This document shows positions 28,385 through 37,656 of a DNA stretch of 64,000 nt, one piece after another. The notes beneath the pieces are model-generated. The model had not been told where the DNA came from. It did no database searches and saw nothing but the letters and a program-made list of their open reading frames with translations. The translations under genes and the position numbers were made by a program. The stretch's first letter is position 1. Every line of letters starts with the position of its first letter. The DNA comes from Sulfurifustis variabilis (GTDB lineage: Bacteria > Pseudomonadota > Gammaproteobacteria > Acidiferrobacterales > Sulfurifustaceae): assembly GCF_002355415.1 (NCBI RefSeq), contig NZ_AP014936.1:1116001-1180000 (forward strand), given 5' to 3'.

Positions 28385-28882
28385 TCAACGCCGCCAGTTC
28401 ACTCTCAGGATGTTCGACTCATCCGTATAGCGATAGTCGAGCTCTCCCTTGTAGGCATGGTGCACGGCGGTACCGATGGAGCGCGCCGTTCCCATGGTCG
28501 TGGTAGTAATAAGCACGCCGTCGTCGTGGTCCTCCAGCCCGATGATGCGCCGAAGCGGATGCAGTCCTTTCTCGCGTGCCTCCACGTTGTGGGCGAGATG
28601 CAGGATCTCGTCGCGGTGCGAAGCGAAAAAAGGTCCGTTCAGGGCGAGAAATCCGGCCGGGCAGCGGTCGTGCATGCGCTGGCACGCGGGGCAGACGAGA
28701 GGCTGCGCATCCTGCGAAGGCGGTGACCACTGCCATCTCCCCTTGTGGTAAACGGCGCGGCACTCCGGGCATACGGCCGGTTCTCGGGGCTTGCCGCGCA
28801 TCTTGTAGGTGTCGTGCTCATACTCGCGCAGCAGCCTGTCGCGTCGCCGGTGGTTCGGACCGTTCGCGCTCTTCGTGCCCAT
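28385..28882 (-). CDS. BCAM0308-like zinc-binding protein
   Basis: This 165-residue basic protein has two CxxC knuckles (AVCPEC and LVCPAC, about residues 37-67), a central HRDEILHLAHNVEAREKG and a C-terminal GVLITTTTMGTARSIGTAVHHAYKGEL. This matches the BCAM0308 family, which somewhat resembles the zinc-ribbon part of NMD3. The type member comes from the low-oxygen-activated locus of Burkholderia cenocepacia. An FNR-type box centred 41.5 bp upstream of the start site implied by a GATACT -10 fits activation under low oxygen. The molecular function is unknown. Confidence 0.8.
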   Translation of the reverse strand: MGTKSANGPNHRRRDRLLREYEHDTYKMRGKPREPAVCPECRAVYHKGRWQWSPPSQDAQPLVCPACQRMHDRCPAGFLALNGPFFASHRDEILHLAHNVEAREKGLHPLRRIIGLEDHDDGVLITTTTMGTARSIGTAVHHAYKGELDYRYTDESNILRVNWRR

Positions 28883-28910
28883 CGTTCGCGCCTCCGTTCT
28901 GCCTGGATTC

Positions 28911-28952
28911 AGTATCCTGACCGTTCCGTGTACCGGCTTTGATTCACGTCAA
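28911..28952 (-). promoter_or_regulatory. Class II FNR-type promoter of the BCAM0308-like gene
   Basis: The palindrome TTGAT-TCAC-GTCAA occupies 28939-28952. On the minus strand a -10 box GATACT lies at 28916-28911. Placing the start site near 28904 puts the palindrome at -41.5, the classical class II FNR position. The box overlaps the last codons of the upstream metallo-beta-lactamase gene. Confidence 0.65.
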
Positions 28953-29948
28953 AGCGCCGATCGCGGCGGACTCTTCCACCTCGCTTCGCAATTGCGCCTC
29001 GCGGTCGCGGTACTTGGGTGAGAAATGAAACGGCACCGTCCGTTTCGCGCGCGCCTCGCGCGCAAGCCAGCCGGCCTGACGTGTCGTCAAGTGGTGTTTC
29101 CGCGTCGCGTGCGCGACGTCCTCGTGGAGAAAGGGCGACTCCACGTAGAGCCAATCGGCGTCCCGCGCAAGCGACACGATACGTCGTACGTTGGCCGTGC
29201 TGAAGTCGCAGTCGACGATGTACGCGATCTTCTGTCCGGGGACCACCCGGACCAGGTGTTCCCGCAGCATCCCCAGGGGGAGATCGCGCGCGGTTGCGCC
29301 GGGCACGCGGACGAGAGTCTCATCGGGGAGGCCGGCGAGCACCGCCCGCTTGAGCGCGTGCAGCCACGGTCCCATAGGAAGGCCCATTTCCTGCAGCCGA
29401 TTCTTCCAGACGTTGACGTGGGCCTTCTCTTCCAGGGCGAAGGCGAGAACCGAGGTGCCGTGCTCGAGGAAGACTGTCCGAACGCGAAGGGCCGGTTCGT
29501 CGAACAATACGCCGTCCACGAGCTTGAATGGTCGCTCGTTCGCGTGCCGGAACGCGGAAGAGGACGAGAACTCGCGGACGAAGGCGTTACCGTCGGGATG
29601 CACCTCCAGGACCTCGAAAACGAGCTGCGCCTCGTAGCGGTGCACCAGGTTCCACGTGTACGCGGCCAGCTTGTGTCCGACCTGGGCCGCGAAACCCGGC
29701 GGGCCGTAGAGGCGCAGCCGCTTGCCGCGGCCGAGGTGAAGCCGAAGGAGGTAATCGAAGCCGATGAAGTGGTCCATGTGCGCGTGGGAGACGAAGACGT
29801 CCGTCACCCGCAGCACACGGCGCGTGCTCAGCCCGCCGAGGTCGCCGAGATCGAAGAGCAGGGCGCGCCGCTCGAACATGAACTCCACGTACAGTCCGGG
29901 ATCGCCGAAAGCGTCGTTGACCAGCTGAGGGTGGAACAGCGGCCGCAT
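28944..29948 (-). CDS. Metallo-beta-lactamase-fold hydrolase, RNase Z-like
   Basis: In this 334-residue protein metal ligands are visible in VSHAHMDHFIGFDYLLR (HxHxDH) and later in IAYIVDCDF and the final PFHFSPKY. The opening PQLVNDAFGDPGLYVEF and the layout resemble RNase Z/ElaC-like enzymes, but the flexible tRNA-binding arm is not evident, so the substrate is open. The ATG at 29948 has GAGGAG upstream; a longer frame from 30203 has no support. It is probably in one transcript with the three small genes upstream. Confidence 0.8.
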   Translation of the reverse strand: MRPLFHPQLVNDAFGDPGLYVEFMFERRALLFDLGDLGGLSTRRVLRVTDVFVSHAHMDHFIGFDYLLRLHLGRGKRLRLYGPPGFAAQVGHKLAAYTWNLVHRYEAQLVFEVLEVHPDGNAFVREFSSSSAFRHANERPFKLVDGVLFDEPALRVRTVFLEHGTSVLAFALEEKAHVNVWKNRLQEMGLPMGPWLHALKRAVLAGLPDETLVRVPGATARDLPLGMLREHLVRVVPGQKIAYIVDCDFSTANVRRIVSLARDADWLYVESPFLHEDVAHATRKHHLTTRQAGWLAREARAKRTVPFHFSPKYRDREAQLRSEVEESAAIGALT

Positions 29949-30034
29949 GCCCGTCGATTCTGCTCCTCGACTCTCACCCGCCGCCGTGACAAGGCGGCGT
30001 GATCCGCCGTCCGATCTTCGTTGCCGGCGCGGCC

Positions 30035-30322
30035 TTATTCCTGTTTCCCGCGCGCGCAACCGTGTAGGGCGGTCCGCCATTCGCTCAACGTCCGGTCTCG
30101 CGTCGGTCCCTCCGTCGCGCTTTGCAGCAACCGGTCGACATCGATCGGAAGCGACAGCGACTGCCACCCGCCCGAGACCTGGCAGTCGATCCGGACCTGC
30201 CATGGTGCCCCGTCCGACCTCGGCTCCACCTCGAACAGGTACGCGGACAGACCCAGCTGCTCCAGGAGCCCGGCTACCGCCTCCTTGGTCTGGGCAAGAT
30301 CGCGTGTCGTGATCTGCGCCAC
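30035..30322 (-). CDS. Hypothetical 95-residue protein
   Basis: I do not recognise this protein. It starts with GTG at 30322, 2 bp after the stop of the preceding gene, which indicates translational coupling. It is soluble and contains EQLGLSAYLFEVEPRSDG, PWQVRIDCQVSGGWQSLSLP and a C-terminal TLSEWRTALHGCARG. The pattern of alternating strands and a final helix suggests a small alpha/beta fold. Coding is supported by its tight spacing in the operon. Confidence 0.6.
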   Translation of the reverse strand: MAQITTRDLAQTKEAVAGLLEQLGLSAYLFEVEPRSDGAPWQVRIDCQVSGGWQSLSLPIDVDRLLQSATEGPTRDRTLSEWRTALHGCARGKQE

Positions 30323-30324
30323 GG

Positions 30325-30648
30325 TCAGCCGCCTTCGGGCTCTTCCTCGCTGTTCCGGCGACCCCGTTCCTCGAGCGGTTCTTCCCAGTCGCGCTCGTTC
30401 ATGTCGGTTTCCGTGTAACCGAGGTCGTCCACCTCGACGTCGTCCATCGGGCCCGTCCAGTCCTCGGGCGCTTCGATCGCCTCGACTTCCAGCTCGGCCC
30501 ACTGGTCGAAATCGATTTCCTCGATGTCGCCGTCGAAGTGCTGGATGTCGATCGTCCCCGCGTCGCGGTCGGCGGCCAGCACCTGAAACCGGTGTCCCTT
30601 GTCCCGATGCTGATACCACTGCGACTCGATCGGTTCCGCTTCTGCCAT
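30325..30648 (-). CDS. DUF6763-like acidic protein
   Basis: In this 107-residue, strongly acidic protein the N-terminal half reads ESQWYQHRDKGHRFQVLAADRD, then TIDIQHFDGDIEEIDFDQWAEL, a beta-rich pattern typical of DUF6763. The C-terminal third is a low-complexity acidic tail. The function is unknown. It lies between two small genes of the same operon. Confidence 0.7.
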   Translation of the reverse strand: MAEAEPIESQWYQHRDKGHRFQVLAADRDAGTIDIQHFDGDIEEIDFDQWAELEVEAIEAPEDWTGPMDDVEVDDLGYTETDMNERDWEEPLEERGRRNSEEEPEGG

Positions 30649-30675
30649 TTGTGCCTCCCGGGCGCGCGGCCCGGC

Positions 30676-30912
30676 TCAAGGGCGCGTTTCTCCCTTGCTG
30701 ACCCAGACGCCGCGCATGCACCGCAGCACCTCGTCGCCGCAACGGACGTACTGCCCGACCGGATAGCGCACGTCGTTGAAGTAACAGGCGCCCTGCTCGA
30801 GCTCGTCGTCGAGAGAGGGCACCTCTTCGGCTTCTTCCCGTTCGACAATGGGAGAGGTGTGCAATTCCGGGTCGGGCGCACCCACCTGCGGAACACTGCT
30901 CGGCGCATTCAT
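30676..30912 (-). CDS. Small DUF1496-like cysteine protein
   Basis: This 78-residue protein has an acidic N-terminal half and a C-terminal module CYFNDVRYPVGQYVRCGDEV then LRCMRGVWV, with three cysteines, similar to DUF1496. No signal peptide is seen, so it is probably cytosolic here. It is the first gene of the minus-strand run 30912-28944 and starts divergently from the YbaK-like gene, sharing the FNR-box region. Confidence 0.65.
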   Translation of the reverse strand: MNAPSSVPQVGAPDPELHTSPIVEREEAEEVPSLDDELEQGACYFNDVRYPVGQYVRCGDEVLRCMRGVWVSKGETRP

Positions 30913-31017
30913 GGCGGTATCCCCTGTGAAAGTGTTTCTACTTCCGTGACCGCTCGGCTGTCCCGTCCAACCTGCCACGACCGGGACGCGCGCGCAAGCG
31001 CGAACGAGCGGCGGTGT

Positions 31018-31058
31018 TTGATCTGAATCAAAACGCGCGGGCGCCGTCGAATTAGAGT
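31018..31058 (+). promoter_or_regulatory. Class II FNR-type promoter of the YbaK-like gene
   Basis: A perfect TTGAT-CTGA-ATCAA (31018-31031) is followed by the -10 box TAGAGT (31053-31058). A start site near 31066 puts the palindrome at -41.5. AGGAGAG and the ATG of the YbaK-like gene follow. The 170-bp gap 30913-31083 is otherwise empty; this site could also serve the divergent operon. Confidence 0.7.
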
Positions 31059-31083
31059 GCCCGAGGATGTCAGGAGAGCCGCC

Positions 31084-31554
31084 ATGACCATCGCGAAGAC
31101 CGTCGAGAACTACCTGCAGCAGAACCGGGTCGCCTATGACGTCGTTCCCCACCCGCACACGAGCTCCACGCGCGGCACGGTGCAGACCGCGCATGTCCCG
31201 GCCGACCGCGTCGCCAAGGCCGTGGTGCTGCACGATGCCGGCGGGGGTGGTTACGTGATGGCGGTCGTTCCCGGCAGCCGGCACGTAAGCGTCAAGACGC
31301 TTTCGAAGAAGCTGGGCCGGGAGCTCAACCTTGCCGGCGAGGACAGCCTCGTGCCCGTCTTCAAGGACTGCGCGGTCGGCGCGATCCCGCCGCTGGGGCC
31401 GGCGTACGGCATGGAAACCATCGTCGACGACAGCCTGGTCGGGGTGCCGGAGATCTATTTCGAGGCCGGCGACCACGAGGAGCTGATCCGCGTGAAGGGC
31501 GAGCAGTTCCTTTCGCTCCTGCGCGAGGCGCGGCACGGGCAGTTCACGCACTGA
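31084..31554 (+). CDS. YbaK/EbsC-family aminoacyl-tRNA deacylase-like protein
   Basis: This 156-residue protein belongs to the INS/YbaK superfamily, which hydrolyses mischarged tRNA in trans. It has VENYLQQNRVAYDVVPHPHT, VAKAVVLHDAGGGGYVMAVVPG with the catalytic-type Lys, and GAIPPLGPAYGMETIVDDSL. The substrate cannot be told from sequence. The Shine-Dalgarno AGGAGAG is good. Its class II FNR-type promoter suggests induction at low oxygen; members with this arrangement are sometimes annotated as stress proteins. Confidence 0.82.
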   Translation: MTIAKTVENYLQQNRVAYDVVPHPHTSSTRGTVQTAHVPADRVAKAVVLHDAGGGGYVMAVVPGSRHVSVKTLSKKLGRELNLAGEDSLVPVFKDCAVGAIPPLGPAYGMETIVDDSLVGVPEIYFEAGDHEELIRVKGEQFLSLLREARHGQFTH

Positions 31555-31613
31555 AGCGTCCCGGCGGCACCTGCGCATGAGGCTGTGCTAACCTCCGTCA
31601 GGGAGGAGAGCCG

Positions 31614-32168
31614 GTGGTCATGCGCGTAGATCCCGTTTCAGGCCTGGTCGAGGGCGTGCGCTTCGTGCCCTCGCCGAACTGCGACGCCCGGCCGGCGGGC
31701 GGCCGGCCGGAGGTGCTGATCGTCCACGCCATCAGCCTTCCGCCCGGAGAGTTCGGAGGCCCGGGGATCGAGCGGTTGTTCTGCAACGCGCTGGATCCTG
31801 CCGCGCATCCTTATTATGCGGAGATCCGCGGCCTCGAGGTTTCGGCGCATCTGCTCGTCCGGCGCGACGGCGGCGTCGCCCAGTTCGTCCCGTTGCACCT
31901 GCGCGCGTGGCACGCCGGGCAGTCGTGCTGCGAGGGCCGGAACCGCGTCAACGACTTCTCCATCGGCATCGAGCTGGAGGGCGCGGACGACGTTCCGTTC
32001 GAGCCCCGTCAATACGACATCCTTGGCGATTTGGCACGCGCCATCATGCGCGCTTATCCCGCCATCACGCCTGCGCGCATCTACGGACACGCGGACATCG
32101 CGCCGGGACGCAAGACCGATCCCGGTCCGCACTTCGAATGGACGCGGCTGCGCACGATGCTCGCCTGA
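31614..32168 (+). CDS. ampD: 1,6-anhydro-N-acetylmuramyl-L-alanine amidase AmpD
   Basis: This cytosolic zinc amidase of about 184 residues cleaves anhydromuropeptides during peptidoglycan recycling. Zinc ligands appear in VLIVHAISLPP, the second His in RAWHAGQS and the third ligand in the final ARKTDPGPHFEW-like block (GRKTDPGPHFEWTRL). NDFSIGIELEG is the signature before the acidic residue. GTG at 31614 and ATG at 31620 are both possible behind GGGAGGAGAG. It is followed by the AmpE-like gene, as in many Gammaproteobacteria. Confidence 0.94.
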   Translation: MVMRVDPVSGLVEGVRFVPSPNCDARPAGGRPEVLIVHAISLPPGEFGGPGIERLFCNALDPAAHPYYAEIRGLEVSAHLLVRRDGGVAQFVPLHLRAWHAGQSCCEGRNRVNDFSIGIELEGADDVPFEPRQYDILGDLARAIMRAYPAITPARIYGHADIAPGRKTDPGPHFEWTRLRTMLA

Positions 32169-32232
32169 GCTTGCCCCTCACCGGGCGCGCCGGTAAATTG
32201 ATCGCGCCCGATTCCCGACATAAAAGCGTCCC

Positions 32233-33165
32233 ATGGGTGAAATATTGATCAGTATCCTGCTCGCAGTGGCCCTCGACCGGTTCTTGCCGGACCGGCACGG
32301 CTTCAAGCCGTTCGCCTGGTACCGCGACTGGGCGGAGTCCATCGAGCAGCGCTTCAACGGCGGGAGCCGGCTGCACGGCGTCGGCGCGGTGCTGCTCGCG
32401 ACCGTTCCCATCCTGCTCGGCGTCCTGCTTGCGCGCTACATCCTCGGGCAGTTGAGCGGGGTGCTGCGTCTCGCTTTCGATATCTTCGTGCTCTATCTCT
32501 GCCTCGATCTCTTCCGGCTGGGGCACGTTGCCCGGTCGGTCTCGGAGGCGCTCGAGGCCGGTGAGCTGCGCGAGGCCGACAATCAGTACAAGGAGTTGAC
32601 CGGCAAGAGCGCGCCCGACCTGACGGAGGTGAGCATCGCGCACGCGACCGTGGAGGCTGTGCTCAAGCAGGGCAGTTCGCTCGTCATCTCTCCGATCTTC
32701 TGGTTCATCCTGCTCGGTCCGGTCGGCGCGGTGCTGCAGCGACTCGCGAGTATTCTCGATATGCTCTGGGGCCATCGGTACGAGCGGTTCGTCGAGTTCG
32801 GCTGGGCGGCCGCCCGGCTGGACGACGTGATGCAATGGGTGCCCGCGCGCATCACCGCGCTCTCGTACGGCATCATGGGCAGCTTCGAGGATGCACTGCG
32901 CTGCTGGCGGCGGCAGATGGGCGTGTGGTCGGACATCAACAGCGGTCCGCTGCTGGCCTCCGGCTTCGGCGCGATGCACATGCAGAACTGCGAGGCGGTC
33001 TCGGAGGTGGGCGAATACGAGGAGCGGGCCGCGACACTGAGCGTCATCCCCGACGCGTCGCATATCCGCGGCGTGGTTGCCCTCGTCTGGCGCGTGCTTC
33101 TCTTCTGGCTCGTGGTCGGCATCCTCATGACGGGAGCGCACCTCTTCGGCCTTTTCGCCGGCTGA
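32233..33165 (+). CDS. AmpE / CobD(CbiB)-superfamily membrane protein
   Basis: This 310-residue inner-membrane protein has about four to five helices. Its position after ampD points to AmpE, a regulatory-type membrane protein. Yet the central block [20 protein letters not shown], then [20 protein letters not shown], resembles CobD/CbiB adenosylcobinamide-phosphate synthases more closely than E. coli AmpE does, and cobU starts 24 bp downstream. Either an AmpE-like role or the missing CbiB step of B12 assembly is possible. I favour the broad name CobD/CbiB family protein. Confidence 0.78.
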   Translation: MGEILISILLAVALDRFLPDRHGFKPFAWYRDWAESIEQRFNGGSRLHGVGAVLLATVPILLGVLLARYILGQLSGVLRLAFDIFVLYLCLDLFRLGHVARSVSEALEAGELREADNQYKELTGKSAPDLTEVSIAHATVEAVLKQGSSLVISPIFWFILLGPVGAVLQRLASILDMLWGHRYERFVEFGWAAARLDDVMQWVPARITALSYGIMGSFEDALRCWRRQMGVWSDINSGPLLASGFGAMHMQNCEAVSEVGEYEERAATLSVIPDASHIRGVVALVWRVLLFWLVVGILMTGAHLFGLFAG

Positions 33166-33189
33166 ACGCTGGCCTGCGGCGTTCGTTTC

Positions 33190-33711
33190 ATGAAGGAGCT
33201 CATCCTCGGGGGCGCTCGCTCCGGCAAGAGCGGTCTGGCCGAGCGACGGGCCCGCGAGAGCGGGCTTGCCGTCGTGTATGTCGCAACCGCCGAGGCGCGC
33301 GATGCGGAAATGGCCGATCGCATCCGCCGGCACCGGGACCGGCGGTCGACGGATTGGCGGCTCATCGAGGAGCCGATCGCGCTGGGCAGCAGCCTTCGCA
33401 CGCATGCCGGACCCGACCGATGCGTGATCGTCGACTGCCTGACGCTCTGGTTGTCGAACGTCCTGCACGCGCGCGACGATGCGAATCTCTACACGCGCGA
33501 GCGCGCCGACTTCCTGGACGCCGTCGAAAGCGTGCCCGGTCACCTGCTGCTCGTCAGCAACGAGACGGGAATGGGCATCGTGCCCCTCGGCGAGCTCAGC
33601 CGCCGCTATTGCGACGAAGCGGGGCGATTGCATCAGGAGCTCGCCCGGGTCTGCGATCGCGTGACGCTCGTGGTCGCCGGGCTGCCGGTCACGCTCAAGG
33701 GCGCGGCGTGA
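33190..33711 (+). CDS. cobU: Adenosylcobinamide kinase / guanylyltransferase CobU
   Basis: This 173-residue bifunctional enzyme phosphorylates adenosylcobinamide and transfers GMP to it. The P-loop is [15 protein letters not shown], followed by [17 protein letters not shown] with a guanylylation-type His in RHRDRR, and [12 protein letters not shown] and [10 protein letters not shown]. It overlaps cobT by GTGA, the first of a chain of coupled cob genes (Salmonella nomenclature). Confidence 0.95.
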   Translation: MKELILGGARSGKSGLAERRARESGLAVVYVATAEARDAEMADRIRRHRDRRSTDWRLIEEPIALGSSLRTHAGPDRCVIVDCLTLWLSNVLHARDDANLYTRERADFLDAVESVPGHLLLVSNETGMGIVPLGELSRRYCDEAGRLHQELARVCDRVTLVVAGLPVTLKGAA

Positions 33712-34772
33712 GCGCGCAACGCTGGCGCGACCCCGTACGCGTGCCGGATGTCGCCTGCGCCCGCGCCGCCCGGGCCCGTCAGGCGCGGCTCACCAAGCCA
33801 CCCGGTTCGTTGGGTCGTCTCGAGGAGGTCGTCTGCCGGCTCGCGGCGCTGCAGGCGAGCGAGCGTCCGCGCGTCGACGCGGTGCGCATCGTGGTCTTTG
33901 CCGCGGACCACGGCGTGGCGGCGCAAGGCGTGTCGGCGTTTCCCCAAGCAGTCACGGCCGAGATGGTGCGCAATTTTGCGCGTGGCGGCGCGGCGATCAA
34001 CGTGCTCGCGCGCTCGCTCGGCGCCTCGCTCGAGGTCGTGAACCTGGGTACCGTGCACGAAACCGGCCGGCTTCCGGGCGTCATCGATCGGCCGATCGGT
34101 TCCGGGACCGCTGACCTGGCGCGGGAGCCGGCGATGGCCGAGGCGCAGTTGCTGGAAGCGCTCGCCGCCGGCGGCGAGGCGGCGGAGCGCGCCGGTCGAG
34201 CGGAAGTGGATCTTCTGATCGGCGGAGACATGGGCATCGGCAATACCACCGCCGCCTCGGCGGTCGCGTCCGCGCTGCTGTCGGTCCCACCGCGGTACCT
34301 GGCCGGACCGGGCACCGGGCTCGACGCCGCCGGGGTACGGCGCAAGGCCGCCGTCATCGAGCACGCCCTCGCCCTGCACGGCAGCGCGCTCGCCGAACCG
34401 CTCGAGGTGTTGCGCCGCCTGGGAGGGTTCGAGATTGCGGCGCTCGTGGGTCTCTACCTGCGCGGCGCGCAGCTCGGGATACCGCTGCTCGTGGACGGCT
34501 TCATTGCGACGACCGCGGCGCTCGTGGCCGTGCGCGTCAACGCGTCCGCGCGGGAATGGTTCATCTATGCGCATCGTTCCGCCGAGCCGGGACACCGGAT
34601 GGTGCTGGAAACGCTGCAGGCCGAACCTTTGTTGAGCCTGGGCATGCGGTTGGGCGAGGCGAGCGGCGCCGCCGTCGCCGTTCCCCTGCTGCGACTGGCC
34701 TGCGCGCTGCACGAAGAGATGGCGACCTTCGAGGAAGCGGGCGTCTCCGCCGGACCGGAGCCGCAACCGTGA
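33708..34772 (+). CDS. cobT: Nicotinate-nucleotide-dimethylbenzimidazole phosphoribosyltransferase CobT
   Basis: This 354-residue enzyme activates the lower-ligand base DMB to alpha-ribazole phosphate. It has [43 protein letters not shown] and [11 protein letters not shown]; the catalytic-type Glu lies near the end of the conserved core. The GTG at 33708 overlaps the cobU stop; the longer upstream frame overlaps the AmpE-like gene. It overlaps cobC by GTGA. Confidence 0.95.
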   Translation: MSAQRWRDPVRVPDVACARAARARQARLTKPPGSLGRLEEVVCRLAALQASERPRVDAVRIVVFAADHGVAAQGVSAFPQAVTAEMVRNFARGGAAINVLARSLGASLEVVNLGTVHETGRLPGVIDRPIGSGTADLAREPAMAEAQLLEALAAGGEAAERAGRAEVDLLIGGDMGIGNTTAASAVASALLSVPPRYLAGPGTGLDAAGVRRKAAVIEHALALHGSALAEPLEVLRRLGGFEIAALVGLYLRGAQLGIPLLVDGFIATTAALVAVRVNASAREWFIYAHRSAEPGHRMVLETLQAEPLLSLGMRLGEASGAAVAVPLLRLACALHEEMATFEEAGVSAGPEPQP

Positions 34773-35380
34773 GCGGCGCCGCTCCCACCCTGGTCGATCT
34801 CCTGCGCCACGGCGAGCCCGTCGGCGGCAAGAAGTACCGCGGACAGCTCGATGATCCCCTGAGCGAGCTCGGCTGGCAGGAGATGCGCGAAGCCGTGGGC
34901 AGCGACTGCCCGTGGGACGTCATCGTGACATCCCCGCTCGCGCGTTGCGCCGCCTTCGCGCGGGAACTGTCGTTGTCCCACGGACGCCCGCTCGTGCTCG
35001 AGCCGCGGCTGAAGGAGATCGGCTTCGGCGCCTGGGAGGGGCGAACGGCCGCGGAGCTGCTGAGCGAAGACCCGGAACGCCTGACCCGTTTCTGGTCGGA
35101 TCCGGTGCGGCACAGGCCGCCCGGGGCCGAACCGCTCCCGGCGTTTCGGGACCGGGTCGTGCTGGCGTGGGACGAAATTATCTCCCGTCACTCGGGCAAA
35201 CGCGTGCTCGTCGTCTGCCACGCCGGCGTGATACGCATGCTCGTGCGGCACGTGCTCGACATGCCGCTCGAGCGCCTCTTTCGGCTCCACGTGCCGTCCG
35301 CGAGTCTCTCGCGCGTGATCGTGGAGCGGAACGGGACGGGGGTTCTGCCGCGCCTGCTTTTTCACGCCGGCCGGCTCTGA
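34769..35380 (+). CDS. cobC: Alpha-ribazole phosphatase CobC (histidine phosphatase)
   Basis: This 203-residue phosphoglycerate-mutase-type phosphatase begins [26 protein letters not shown] with the catalytic RHG, a second catalytic His in [11 protein letters not shown], and [13 protein letters not shown] around the acidic residue. In the Salmonella pathway it removes the phosphate from alpha-ribazole phosphate or adenosylcobalamin phosphate. The cobUTCS context supports this over a generic phosphatase. The GTG start overlaps cobT and the stop overlaps cobS. Confidence 0.9.
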   Translation: MSGAAPTLVDLLRHGEPVGGKKYRGQLDDPLSELGWQEMREAVGSDCPWDVIVTSPLARCAAFARELSLSHGRPLVLEPRLKEIGFGAWEGRTAAELLSEDPERLTRFWSDPVRHRPPGAEPLPAFRDRVVLAWDEIISRHSGKRVLVVCHAGVIRMLVRHVLDMPLERLFRLHVPSASLSRVIVERNGTGVLPRLLFHAGRL

Positions 35381-36117
35381 TGCGCGCCTTCTGGCTCGCG
35401 CTGCAGTTCCTCACGCGCCTGCCGGTCCCCGTTCAGCCCCCGCCGGGTCCGGACGAACTCGGGCGCTCCGTGGTCCATTATCCGCTCGTCGGCCTGCTGC
35501 TCGGCGCGCTGCTCGCGGGGTCGTCCGCGCTGCTTCCCGATCGTGATCCGATTCTCGTGGCCGCGCTCCTGCTGGCCGTCTGGGCGCTGCTCACGGGCGG
35601 CCTGCATCTGGACGGTCTCGCCGACAGCATCGACGCCTGGGTCGGAAGCCACGGCGATCGCGAAAGGGCGCTCGCCATCATGAAGGATCCGCGCAGCGGG
35701 CCGGCGGCGGTGGCAGGCGTGACGGTCGTACTTCTGCTCAAGTTTGCCGCGCTGTCCGTATTGCTGCGCACCGAGGCGTGGCCGGCGCTCGTGATCGCCC
35801 CGTTGCTCGGCCGCAGCGCGCTCGTGCTCATTCTCCTCTCGACGCCGTACGTGCGCCCGCAGGGCTTGGGTGCCGGCCAAGCGGCCGGGCTGCCCGCGGC
35901 GCCGGCCCGCTTGGTGCTGATCGGCGTCGCCGGGCTCGTGGCGTGGGGCGGCGGCCTTCCCGGTGCCGCGGCGCTCGCGGCGGCCGTCGTCGTGGTTTAT
36001 CTGCTGCGGCGGATGATGCTGGCGCGCCTGGGCGGCACGACAGGCGACACGCTCGGTGCGAGTTGCGAGCTCGTGGAGACGGCGGTGCTGGTCGTCATGG
36101 CGCTGATCGCCGGCTGA
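35380..36117 (+). CDS. cobS: Adenosylcobinamide-GDP ribazoletransferase CobS
   Basis: This 245-residue membrane enzyme joins adenosylcobinamide-GDP and alpha-ribazole, completing the nucleotide loop. It has [12 protein letters not shown] at the N-terminus, [15 protein letters not shown] with the acidic metal site, [11 protein letters not shown] and GRSALVLI, in about six to seven membrane segments. The ATG overlaps the cobC stop. Its 3' end overlaps the convergent cobQ gene by 23 bp. Confidence 0.95.
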   Translation: MRAFWLALQFLTRLPVPVQPPPGPDELGRSVVHYPLVGLLLGALLAGSSALLPDRDPILVAALLLAVWALLTGGLHLDGLADSIDAWVGSHGDRERALAIMKDPRSGPAAVAGVTVVLLLKFAALSVLLRTEAWPALVIAPLLGRSALVLILLSTPYVRPQGLGAGQAAGLPAAPARLVLIGVAGLVAWGGGLPGAAALAAAVVVVYLLRRMMLARLGGTTGDTLGASCELVETAVLVVMALIAG

Positions 36118-37579
36118 GCGGGCGCGAAGGGACCAGGGTCTGGAGCCAGTCGGCGTCGAGGTGAGTGGCGACGGCGTCCGCGATGCGCTCGATGCCGGTC
36201 TCGCGGATCGCCGCGTAGTCGATCGATGTGGCCTGCTTCATGCCGGCCCACGCGAGAAGCGCGCACAGCGCCTCGGGCGACTCGAAGAGGCCGTGCACGT
36301 AGGTGCCGAGTATCTGGCCGTCCTCCGACAGCGCGCCGTCGGATCGGCCCTCCACGTGCAGCGCCGGACGCGCGAGCGCGCGTCCGCGCGAGACGCCCAT
36401 GTGAATCTCGTAGCCGGTCACGCTCGCTTCCGCGAACGCCAGGCGGCCGCGCACGCGCGCAAGCCGTTTTTCCTCCTGCAGCGCGGTCTCGAGGTCGAGC
36501 CAGCCGAAACCGCGGCTCGACCCCGGCGCGTCTTCGAGTCCCTTCGGATCGTAAATCGCCATGCCGAGCATCTGAAAGCCCCCGCAAATGCCGATGAGCT
36601 TGCCGCCGTAGCGCAGGTGCCGGGCGAGCGCGGGCTCCCAGCCCTGGTCGCGCAGCCACGCGAGATCGGCGCGCGTGTTCTTGGTGCCCGGCAGGATCAC
36701 GAGGTCCGCCGGCGGCACGGGCTGGTCCGGCCCCACGAACCGGAGATCGACCTCCGGGTGCAGGCGCAACGGATCGAGGTCCGTGTGGTTGCTGATGCGC
36801 GGGAGCGCGGGCACGACGATGCGCAGTCGAGCCCCCTCCTTTCCGCGGTCCCGGCCGCCGGGCAGGGCATCCTCGGCCTCGAGGTGCAATCCGTGCAGGT
36901 ACGGGAGTACGCCGAGTACGCGCTTTCCGGTATCGGCCTCCAGCCAGTCGAGGCCCGGTTCCAGCAACCCGAGGTCGCCGCGGAAGCGATTGATGACGAA
37001 CCCGCCGATGCGGTCGCGTTCCGAACCCGACAGCAGCGCCAGCGTGCCCTTGATGTGGGCGAACACGCCGCCGCGGTCGATGTCCGCGACGAGGATCACC
37101 GGACAGTCGACGGCCTCGGCAAAACCCATGTTGGCGATGTCGTGCGCGCGCAGGTTGATCTCGGCGGGGCTGCCCGCGCCTTCGACCACGATCACCTCGT
37201 AAGTGGCGCAAAGCCGGCGGTAGCTCGCGAGCACCGCCTCGCGCAGCATCGGCTTGCGCGCATGGTAGCAAGGGGCATCGAGCGTCTCGGCGACGCGGCC
37301 GTGCACGATCACCTGCGCGCTGCAGTCGCTCGACGGCTTGAGCAGCACGGGGTTCATGTCGGTGTGCGCCGCAACACCCGCGGCCTGCGCCTGCACCGCC
37401 TGCGCGCGGCCGATCTCGCCTCCGTCGACGGTCACGGCGCTGTTCAGCGCCATGTTCTGCGGCTTGAACGGCGCTACCCTTACGCCGCGCCGGGCGAGCC
37501 AGCGACACAGGCCGGTGACGAGCGTGCTCTTGCCCGCGTCGGAGGTAGTGCCCTGCACCATGAGGGTGAGCGGCTTCAC
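36095..37579 (-). CDS. cobQ: Cobyric acid synthase CobQ
   Basis: In this protein of about 494 residues the N-terminal dethiobiotin-synthetase-like ATPase domain has [32 protein letters not shown] and [13 protein letters not shown]. The C-terminal triad-type glutamine amidotransferase domain has [12 protein letters not shown] with the nucleophile Cys. It amidates four carboxyls of adenosylcobyrinic diamide. GTG at 37579 ([10 protein letters not shown]) is the likely start; the ATG at 37627 adds 16 residues not seen in the family. It converges on cobS and is divergent from btuF. Confidence 0.93.
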   Translation of the reverse strand: MKPLTLMVQGTTSDAGKSTLVTGLCRWLARRGVRVAPFKPQNMALNSAVTVDGGEIGRAQAVQAQAAGVAAHTDMNPVLLKPSSDCSAQVIVHGRVAETLDAPCYHARKPMLREAVLASYRRLCATYEVIVVEGAGSPAEINLRAHDIANMGFAEAVDCPVILVADIDRGGVFAHIKGTLALLSGSERDRIGGFVINRFRGDLGLLEPGLDWLEADTGKRVLGVLPYLHGLHLEAEDALPGGRDRGKEGARLRIVVPALPRISNHTDLDPLRLHPEVDLRFVGPDQPVPPADLVILPGTKNTRADLAWLRDQGWEPALARHLRYGGKLIGICGGFQMLGMAIYDPKGLEDAPGSSRGFGWLDLETALQEEKRLARVRGRLAFAEASVTGYEIHMGVSRGRALARPALHVEGRSDGALSEDGQILGTYVHGLFESPEALCALLAWAGMKQATSIDYAAIRETGIERIADAVATHLDADWLQTLVPSRPLSRRSAP

Positions 37580-37656
37580 GGTGCGAGAGGGGAACGAAGC
37601 GCCATCCGGTGGCGGCCTCCCGTACAATAGGCCGCCATGTCCGGGCGAAACGGCCG

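Noticed and set aside
33708-36117. Possible cobalamin riboswitch in front of cobU
   Set aside because: No B12-box GCCACTG or GCCCCCGCAAC core is present there; the only cobalamin riboswitch in the window is at 41723-41918.
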